Made by a program: the position numbers and the translations under genes. The notes under the pieces were generated by a model. That model was given only the letters and a program-made list of their open reading frames with translations. It did no database searches and was not told where the DNA came from. Of a stretch of DNA of 64,000 nt, positions 58,762 to 64,000 are shown piece after piece (the first letter of the stretch is position 1; each line of letters starts with the position of its first letter). The stretch is from the NCBI GenBank assembly GCA_943333505.2, contig CALQTN020000007.1, positions 39,266-103,265 of the forward strand, written 5' to 3'. The stretch comes from Asaia bogorensis. GTDB taxonomy: Bacteria; Pseudomonadota; Alphaproteobacteria; Acetobacterales; Acetobacteraceae.

Positions 58762-61700
58762 GTGCTCTCGTCTGACAGGACTTCTCCCCTCGGTCTCGGG
58801 TTCAGCTTCGCCGATCTTGCCACAAGTGCTGGTCTGATCCGTCTGGATCGGGCATTTATCGAACGCCTGGGGGATACCCCGGACCTGCTCGCACGGCTGC
58901 TGACCGCACGCGCCGCGCCCGATACATTGGACGCCAAGGCGGAGGGCGATCTGGTCATCGCGCTGGGGCCGACGCTCGATGGATTTATCGCCGAGTTGTT
59001 CGCAATTGCGTCCGAGGTCGATGCGATTGCCGTCGAGACCTTGCGGCTCGACCCGGTGCACGCCTGCAAACGCCTGTTCGTGCAGCGACAGGCGGTCAAA
59101 AAATACCCCGATGTATCGGGCTTCGATGGCGCTGGGTTGCGCGCCGCACTGGAAATCAGGCTTGGCGCGGCTTTGACCGAGACCGGCTTTGCCGCCCTGG
59201 TGGCCGACACCGATGCCGACACGCTGGACCTCGCCTTGCGCTACGCCGCCTGGGCGACGCTGAGCGTCGCAGGACGGGCGTATCATCGCAATGACACGCT
59301 GTTCCGGGTGCCGCAAAAAGTCGATCCGCAGCATCTGGTGCCGGTCGAAATCATCGAACGCGACGGCGTGACGATGCAGCGCCTGCCCGAACACGACTGG
59401 CGCCAGCGCGATGGCTTCGCGCTGACGGATGCCGGCATGTCCACCCAAGGAGCACTCGACCAGATCAATTACTGCATCTGGTGCCACACGCAGGGGAAGG
59501 ATTCATGCAGCAAGGGCCTGAAGGACCGCAAAACCGGCGCCTTCCAGACATCACCGTTTGGGGTAAGCTTGGCGGGCTGCCCGCTCGACGAAAAAATCAG
59601 CGAAATGCACACGCTGCGGGCGCAAGGCAGCCTGCTCGGCGCATTCGCCACCATCGCCATCGACAACCCGATGATGGCCGCAACCGGCCACCGGATTTGC
59701 AACGATTGCATGAAGGCCTGCATTTACCAGAAGCAGGAAGCGGTCGATATTCCGCAGGCTGAAACCAATATCCTGAAGCAGGTGCTCGAACTCCCGTGGG
59801 GATTTGAAATTTATGCCCTGCTGACGCGCTGGAACCCGTTGGATATTCGCCGGCCGCTGCCGCGCCCGGATAGCGGTCGCAAGGTGCTGATCGTGGGGCT
59901 CGGGCCGGCAGGCTTCACCCTGGCGCATCATTTGATGAATGACGGACACACCGTGGTCGCGGTGGATGGGTTGAAGATCGAACCGCTCGGGTTTGATCCG
60001 ACCCTGCCGATCCACGATACGCAAGCCCTGTTTGAAAACCTCGATGATCGGGTGCTGGCCGGTTTCGGCGGCGTGGCGGAATACGGCATCACCGTGCGCT
60101 GGAACAAGAACTATCTGAAGCTGGTGCGGCTGCTGCTCGAACGCCGCGCCCAGTTCGCGGCATTCGGCGGCATTCGTTTCGGCGGCGGCGCCACAATCGG
60201 CATCGACGATGCCTGGGCGATGGGCTTCGATCATGTGGCGCTCTGCATGGGTGCGGGCAAACCCACGGTGATCGACATGCCCAACGGCCTCGCCCGCGGC
60301 GTGCGCCAGGCGAGCGATTTTCTGATGGCGCTGCAACTGACCGGCGCCGCCAAGACATCCTCGATCGCCAACCTGCAACTGCGCCTGCCGGTGGTGGTGA
60401 TCGGTGGCGGGCTGACCGCGATCGATACCGCAACCGAAAGCATGGCCTACTATGTCCGCCAGGTGGAAAAGTTCGCCGCCCGGCATCGGATTCTCGTCGC
60501 AGAAAATGGTGCGGCGGCGGTGCAGGCGCGCTGGACTGCCGAAGACGCCGAAATCGCCGATGAATTCCTGACCCACGCCGCCGCTATCGCCGCCGAACGC
60601 AAGCTGGCGGTGTCCGAAGGCCGCGAACCCCAGCTGGCCCAACTGCTCGATAGCTGGGGCGGTGCGACGCTCGCTTATCGCCGCAAGCTGGTCGAAGCGC
60701 CGAGCTATACGCTCAACCACGAAGAAGTCGCCAAGGCGCTGGAAGAGGGCGTGCGCTTCGCCGAGGGCCTTACCCCGGTTGCGGTTGAAATCGATCACTA
60801 CGGCCACGCCGCAGGCTTGCGGGTGCGCGCCGCAGACGGCCATGAAAGCGTGCTGCCGGCGCGTTCGGTGATTGTCGCGGCCGGCACCCAGCCCAACACG
60901 GTCTTGGCCCGCGAAGATGGCCGGGTGCAGCTTGATGGTCGCTATTTTCAGGCGATCGACATCGACGGCAACAAGGTTTCCCCCCAACGTTCGGCGAGCA
61001 AACCCGCAACCGTCGAAGTGCTGATGCACCGGACCGATAATGGCGATCTGATTAGCTTCTTTGGAGATCTGCACCCGAGCTTTTTCGGCAATGTGGTCAA
61101 GGCGATGGGATCGGCCAAGCAAGGCTATCCGATTGTGAGCCGCGCTTTGGCAAGCCGGCCCGCAACCGCGATTTCCGGTGTGGATCTGATCGCCAATTGC
61201 CGCCGGGATTTACAGGCCCGCGTCCATGCGGTGCACCGCCTGACCCCAACGATTGTCGAGGTTGTGCTGCACGCCCCAGCCGCCGCCCGCGCCTTCAAGC
61301 CCGGCCAGTTCTACCGGTTGCAGAATTACGAAATGCTGGCCGCGCGCATCGACGATGCCGGGCTCGAAACCGTGCTGGCGATGGAAGGCCTCGCCATGAC
61401 TGGCGCGTGGACCGACCCCGCGGCCGGATTAGTGTCGGTGATCGCACTCGAAATGGGCGGCAGTTCGGATTTATGTGCGCATCTGCCGATCGGGCAACCG
61501 GTGGTGCTGATGGGGCCGACCGGAATGGCAACTGAAATTCACCGCAACACCACCGTGGCGCTGGTTGGTGGCGGCTTGGGCAACGCGGTGCTGTTCAGCA
61601 TTGGTGCGGCAACGCGGACGGCTGGTAGCAAAGTGATCTACTTCGCCGGCTATAAGGCGATGCGCGACCGCTACAAGGTGGAAGACATCGAACGTGCCGC

Positions 61701-62208
61701 AGACGTGATTGTCTGGTGCTGCGACGAAGCGCCGGGGTTCACCCCGACCCGGCCACAGGATCGCAGCTTTGTCGGCAATATCGTTCAGGCGATGGTCGAA
61801 TACGCCAGTGGCCGGCTTGGTGCGCAGGACGTGCCGTTGGCAGATGCGGAGCACCTGATTGTCATCGGATCAGACCGGATGATGGCAGCTGTCGGCGCCG
61901 CACGGCACGGTGTGCTGGCACCCTATATGCGCGCCGGACACAGCGCCATCGGATCGATCAACTCGCCGATGCAGTGCATGATGAAGGAAGTCTGCGCCCA
62001 GTGCCTGCAGCCGCATATCGATCCGGTAACTGGCGAGCGCACGGTGGTGTTCTCCTGCTTCAATCAGGATCAGGCGCTCGACCGCGTCGATTTCCCCGGC
62101 CTCGGGGAACGCTTGCGGCAAAATGCGTTGCAGGAGAAGCTGTCCGCCCAGTGGATCGACCGTGCCTTGCGGCGGTTGGATGTGCGCCAGGCCCAAGCAG
62201 CGGAGTAG
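58762..62208 (+). CDS. Nfn-like single-chain flavin/iron-sulfur oxidoreductase
   Basis: Protein of 1148 residues that joins two modules usually found as separate subunits. Residues ~230-325 hold Cys clusters (CIWC at 238, CNDCMKAC at 313-320) as in the N-terminal Fe-S domain of glutamate synthase small subunit/NfnB. Residues 374-900 are an FAD/NAD(P) domain (KVLIVGLGPAGF; second site VVVIGGGLTAIDTATES). The C-terminal ~270 residues are an FNR/PyrK-type flavin domain ending in a [2Fe-2S] site with C1072, C1078, C1081 and C1099. This matches fused NfnA plus NfnB (NADH-dependent ferredoxin:NADP+ oxidoreductase). The first ~225 residues are an extra helical domain. GTG at 58762 is the start, with GAGG 12 bases ahead. 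Confidence 0.78.
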   Translation: MLSSDRTSPLGLGFSFADLATSAGLIRLDRAFIERLGDTPDLLARLLTARAAPDTLDAKAEGDLVIALGPTLDGFIAELFAIASEVDAIAVETLRLDPVHACKRLFVQRQAVKKYPDVSGFDGAGLRAALEIRLGAALTETGFAALVADTDADTLDLALRYAAWATLSVAGRAYHRNDTLFRVPQKVDPQHLVPVEIIERDGVTMQRLPEHDWRQRDGFALTDAGMSTQGALDQINYCIWCHTQGKDSCSKGLKDRKTGAFQTSPFGVSLAGCPLDEKISEMHTLRAQGSLLGAFATIAIDNPMMAATGHRICNDCMKACIYQKQEAVDIPQAETNILKQVLELPWGFEIYALLTRWNPLDIRRPLPRPDSGRKVLIVGLGPAGFTLAHHLMNDGHTVVAVDGLKIEPLGFDPTLPIHDTQALFENLDDRVLAGFGGVAEYGITVRWNKNYLKLVRLLLERRAQFAAFGGIRFGGGATIGIDDAWAMGFDHVALCMGAGKPTVIDMPNGLARGVRQASDFLMALQLTGAAKTSSIANLQLRLPVVVIGGGLTAIDTATESMAYYVRQVEKFAARHRILVAENGAAAVQARWTAEDAEIADEFLTHAAAIAAERKLAVSEGREPQLAQLLDSWGGATLAYRRKLVEAPSYTLNHEEVAKALEEGVRFAEGLTPVAVEIDHYGHAAGLRVRAADGHESVLPARSVIVAAGTQPNTVLAREDGRVQLDGRYFQAIDIDGNKVSPQRSASKPATVEVLMHRTDNGDLISFFGDLHPSFFGNVVKAMGSAKQGYPIVSRALASRPATAISGVDLIANCRRDLQARVHAVHRLTPTIVEVVLHAPAAARAFKPGQFYRLQNYEMLAARIDDAGLETVLAMEGLAMTGAWTDPAAGLVSVIALEMGGSSDLCAHLPIGQPVVLMGPTGMATEIHRNTTVALVGGGLGNAVLFSIGAATRTAGSKVIYFAGYKAMRDRYKVEDIERAADVIVWCCDEAPGFTPTRPQDRSFVGNIVQAMVEYASGRLGAQDVPLADAEHLIVIGSDRMMAAVGAARHGVLAPYMRAGHSAIGSINSPMQCMMKEVCAQCLQPHIDPVTGERTVVFSCFNQDQALDRVDFPGLGERLRQNALQEKLSAQWIDRALRRLDVRQAQAAE

Positions 62209-62212
62209 CCCT

Positions 62213-62905
62213 ATGCCCAGTTCCCCCCCGGTCGGCCCGGAAGTCGATACAATCCCACGGCCATTGCCAGCGCGGACCAAGATCAGCGGCCGCTATGTCG
62301 AACTGGAGCCGTTGCACCGGCGCCACGCCGCCGATTTGTGGCGCGCCGTGCAGGAGGCAGACGATAGCTGGGCCTATATGGGCTATGGGCCGTTCGCCTC
62401 AGCCGAGGCCATGGACCGCTTCGTCGCCGATTTTTCCGCCACCCATGACCCGATCGCCTGGGCGATCCGCCCGACCAGCACCGGGGAGGTTTCGGGCTGG
62501 CTGACCTTGATGGAAATCCAACCCAAGAACGCCGCCATTGAGCTCGGCAATATCTGGTTCGGCCCCAAATTACAGCGCACCAAGGCGGCGACTGAGGCGA
62601 TTTATCTGCTGTTGAAACTGGCCGCCGATGATCTCGGCTATCGCCGGCTGGTGTGGAAATGCAACGCGCTCAACGCGCCGAGCAAGCGGGCGGCGGACAG
62701 GTTGGGCTTCACCTACGAAGGCCAGCACCGCATGCACCTGACCGTAAAGGGTCGGCAACGCGATACGGATTGGTACAGCATCATCGCGCCGGAATGGCCG
62801 CGCTGTCGGGACGCGCTGGTGGGCTGGCTCGATCCGGAGAATTTCGGGCCGGATGGCACCGCCAAACGCGGATTGGCCGAGATACGGGCGGCGATTTCGT
62901 CGTAG
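62213..62905 (+). CDS. GNAT-family N-acetyltransferase (RimJ/RimL type)
   Basis: Acetyl-CoA-dependent acetyltransferase of 230 residues. The core is recognisable: YVELEPLHRRHAADLWRA near the start, IELGNIWFGPKLQRTKAATEAIYLLLK (acetyl-CoA binding region), and KCNALNAPSKRAADRLGFTYEG. The target, protein N-terminus or small amine, is unknown. It starts four bases after the stop of the Nfn-like gene, so they may be co-transcribed; a link in function is not evident. Confidence 0.85.
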   Translation: MPSSPPVGPEVDTIPRPLPARTKISGRYVELEPLHRRHAADLWRAVQEADDSWAYMGYGPFASAEAMDRFVADFSATHDPIAWAIRPTSTGEVSGWLTLMEIQPKNAAIELGNIWFGPKLQRTKAATEAIYLLLKLAADDLGYRRLVWKCNALNAPSKRAADRLGFTYEGQHRMHLTVKGRQRDTDWYSIIAPEWPRCRDALVGWLDPENFGPDGTAKRGLAEIRAAISS

Positions 62906-62941
62906 GGTGCTACCGCGACAGGCGTGAAGGGGACATAAAAA

Positions 62942-63835
62942 ATGAAAATCGGCTTTATCGGCGTTGGTAATATGGGTGGCCCGATGTGCCGCAATATTAT
63001 CAAGAACACCAACCACGATGTGTCGGTGTTCGATCTCGATCCAGACCGGGTTGCCGCCTGCGTCGCCCTGGGTGCCAGCGCCGCCGCATCGGTCGCAGCA
63101 TTGGCGGCGGGTTGCGACGTTATCATCACCTCGCTCGCCACCCCTGATATCGTCGAACGGGTCGCCTTGGGCGCTGGCGGTATTTCGGCCAACGCACGGC
63201 CGGGTGCGACCTATATCGATCTTTCGACCAATTCCCCTGCCACCGCCAAACGCCTGCTCGCCGGGATGGCGGCCGCCGGCGTGGCGATGCTGGAAGCCCC
63301 GGTTTCCGGCGGCGTGGTCCGTGCGGAAGACGGCAGCATCACCATCATGGTCGGCGGTAACGAAACAGATTTCGAGGCCCAGCGCCCCTTGCTCGCGTCT
63401 TTCTCTGGCGCGGTCATTCATGTCGGCGCAGTTGGCATGGGCTCGGTTGCCAAGCTCATCAACAACATGCTTGCCTTCTGTAACATGGCAGCGGCGGCCG
63501 AGGGCCTGGCGATGGCGCAGGCGGCGGGCATCGATCTCGGCAAACTGAAAGAGATCGTCGCCAGCAGCAGTGGCGCGTCGTCAGGCTTCCTCGGCCTTAC
63601 CAGCAAGGCGTTCGCCGGCAATTTCGCGCCGAGTTTCGCGCTTGATCTCGCGCATAAGGATCTGCGCCTCGCCCAGCAAATGGCCGATGATCTCGGGGTG
63701 CCGGGAATGGTCGGGCCGCAAGTGCTGAACCTGCTGCGCATGGCGCGCAACATGGGGCTCGGCGGCGAGGATACTACTGCGATGATCCAGGTTTATGAGC
63801 GGATCATGGGGATCGAAGTGCGACATCCAGGGTAG
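62942..63835 (+). CDS. 3-hydroxyisobutyrate dehydrogenase-like oxidoreductase
   Basis: Beta-hydroxyacid dehydrogenase of 297 residues. NAD site KIGFIGVGNMGGPM (residues 2-15), substrate motif APVSGGVVRAEDGS (~119-132) and catalytic lysine K171 (SVAKLINNML) are visible. The closest family is valine-degradation MmsB, but tartronate semialdehyde reductase and glyoxylate reductase-type members are also possible. It lies 36 bp after the GNAT gene. It is a different member of the same superfamily as the gene at 6124-7053. Confidence 0.83.
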   Translation: MKIGFIGVGNMGGPMCRNIIKNTNHDVSVFDLDPDRVAACVALGASAAASVAALAAGCDVIITSLATPDIVERVALGAGGISANARPGATYIDLSTNSPATAKRLLAGMAAAGVAMLEAPVSGGVVRAEDGSITIMVGGNETDFEAQRPLLASFSGAVIHVGAVGMGSVAKLINNMLAFCNMAAAAEGLAMAQAAGIDLGKLKEIVASSSGASSGFLGLTSKAFAGNFAPSFALDLAHKDLRLAQQMADDLGVPGMVGPQVLNLLRMARNMGLGGEDTTAMIQVYERIMGIEVRHPG

Positions 63836-63855
63836 CAAGCATCACTTGGCTTCTA

Positions 63856-64000
63856 GGGTCTGTTGAGGTTCACCGTGAATTGATGATGGCTCCTGCGAGA
63901 TAGATCAACGCGGAGAAGCTTTGGTCTGTCTTGTCGGCCCGCATGGCGATCCTCTTGAACTCTTTAAGTTTACCAAAGAAGTTCTCGATAAGGTGACGCC
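63856..64000 (-). mobile_element. IS5-family insertion sequence, right end only
   Basis: From ~63856 a sequence begins GGGTCTGTTGAGG that could be its terminal inverted repeat, directly after CTAG. It contains the end of the transposase gene and runs out of the window. Confidence 0.75.
63870..64000 (-). CDS. IS5-family transposase, C-terminal end (partial)
   Basis: On the minus strand the frame reads RHLIENFFGKLKEFKRIAMR, then ADKTDQSFSALIYLAGAIIN, ending SR and TGA at 63870-63872. The Glu in IENFFGKLK is the last residue of the DDE catalytic triad. The N-terminal part with the two Asp lies outside the window. Confidence 0.88.
   Translation of the reverse strand, partial: RHLIENFFGKLKEFKRIAMRADKTDQSFSALIYLAGAIINSR

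Noticed and set aside
59551..61122. 523-codon open frame antisense to the Nfn-like gene
   Set aside because: His/Arg-rich shadow frame in high-GC DNA, no domain and no start signals.

Overview
The window is high-GC, densely coded bacterial chromosome and looks alphaproteobacterial, most likely Rhodospirillales/Acetobacteraceae-like. The assignment rests on gene order and family content (SUV3-like helicase – S4 protein – FdxA – CarD; priA/transaldolase/xerC; UPF0262; DUF983) and is an inference. No phage, plasmid or CRISPR signature is visible. The only transposase is the end of an IS5-type element at the right edge.

Layout. 0-9 kb: a 5'-truncated HpaI-type aldolase, a DUF6065 gene, tRNA-Lys(CTT), a TPR/glycosyltransferase-like gene overlapping DUF6165, then a TauD-type dioxygenase, an L-threonate-dehydrogenase-like gene, an extradiol dioxygenase and thpR. 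9-13 kb: an SGNH esterase divergent from a YbbA/YbbP-type ABC exporter. 13-20 kb: Bax-inhibitor-1 protein, carD, fdxA, S4 protein and helicase, with htpG divergent. 20-26 kb: M17 peptidase, a winged-helix regulator with a histone-like tail, a GGDEF-EAL protein, an AT-rich stretch with a near-consensus sigma-54 promoter and no gene, and an intradiol dioxygenase. 26.6-29 kb: a tightly overlapping five-gene operon around a ferric-reductase/Rieske fusion. 29-35 kb: a 1565-residue SdrD-B repeat protein, a PEP-CTERM protein and a histone-H1-like protein. 35-44 kb: prpDC, an amidohydrolase, DUF983-UPF0262-mtnA, DedA and cysK. 44-54 kb: beta-helix protein, priA, transaldolase, xerC, an FkbM methyltransferase and fabD-fabG-acpP-fabF-mltG. 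54-64 kb: prpE with an MHS transporter, a small secreted protein, a 1148-residue NfnAB-like flavoprotein, a GNAT acetyltransferase and a 3-hydroxyisobutyrate dehydrogenase.

The genes form several modules. PrpE, PrpC, PrpD and perhaps the MHS transporter give most of propionate assimilation through 2-methylcitrate, but split between two loci and without prpB. fabD-G-acpP-F is a core fatty-acid cluster ending in mltG. CarD, the Hc1-like protein and the winged-helix protein share Lys/Ala/Pro-rich, histone-like segments.

The most notable signals are: (1) a dispersed ~105-bp palindromic repeat at gene 3' ends, whose hairpin arms covary between copies and whose sequence supplies the stop codon of six genes; (2) a second ~107-bp repeat about 30 bp upstream of both ring-cleavage dioxygenase genes; (3) a sigma-54 promoter followed about 200 bp later by a perfect 12-bp terminator hairpin with no protein gene between, a candidate sRNA; (4) the Rieske/ferric-reductase operon; (5) the single-chain Nfn-like flavoprotein; and (6) the giant SdrD-B protein with a Cys/Tyr/Ser/Asp-rich segment and no visible N-terminal signal.
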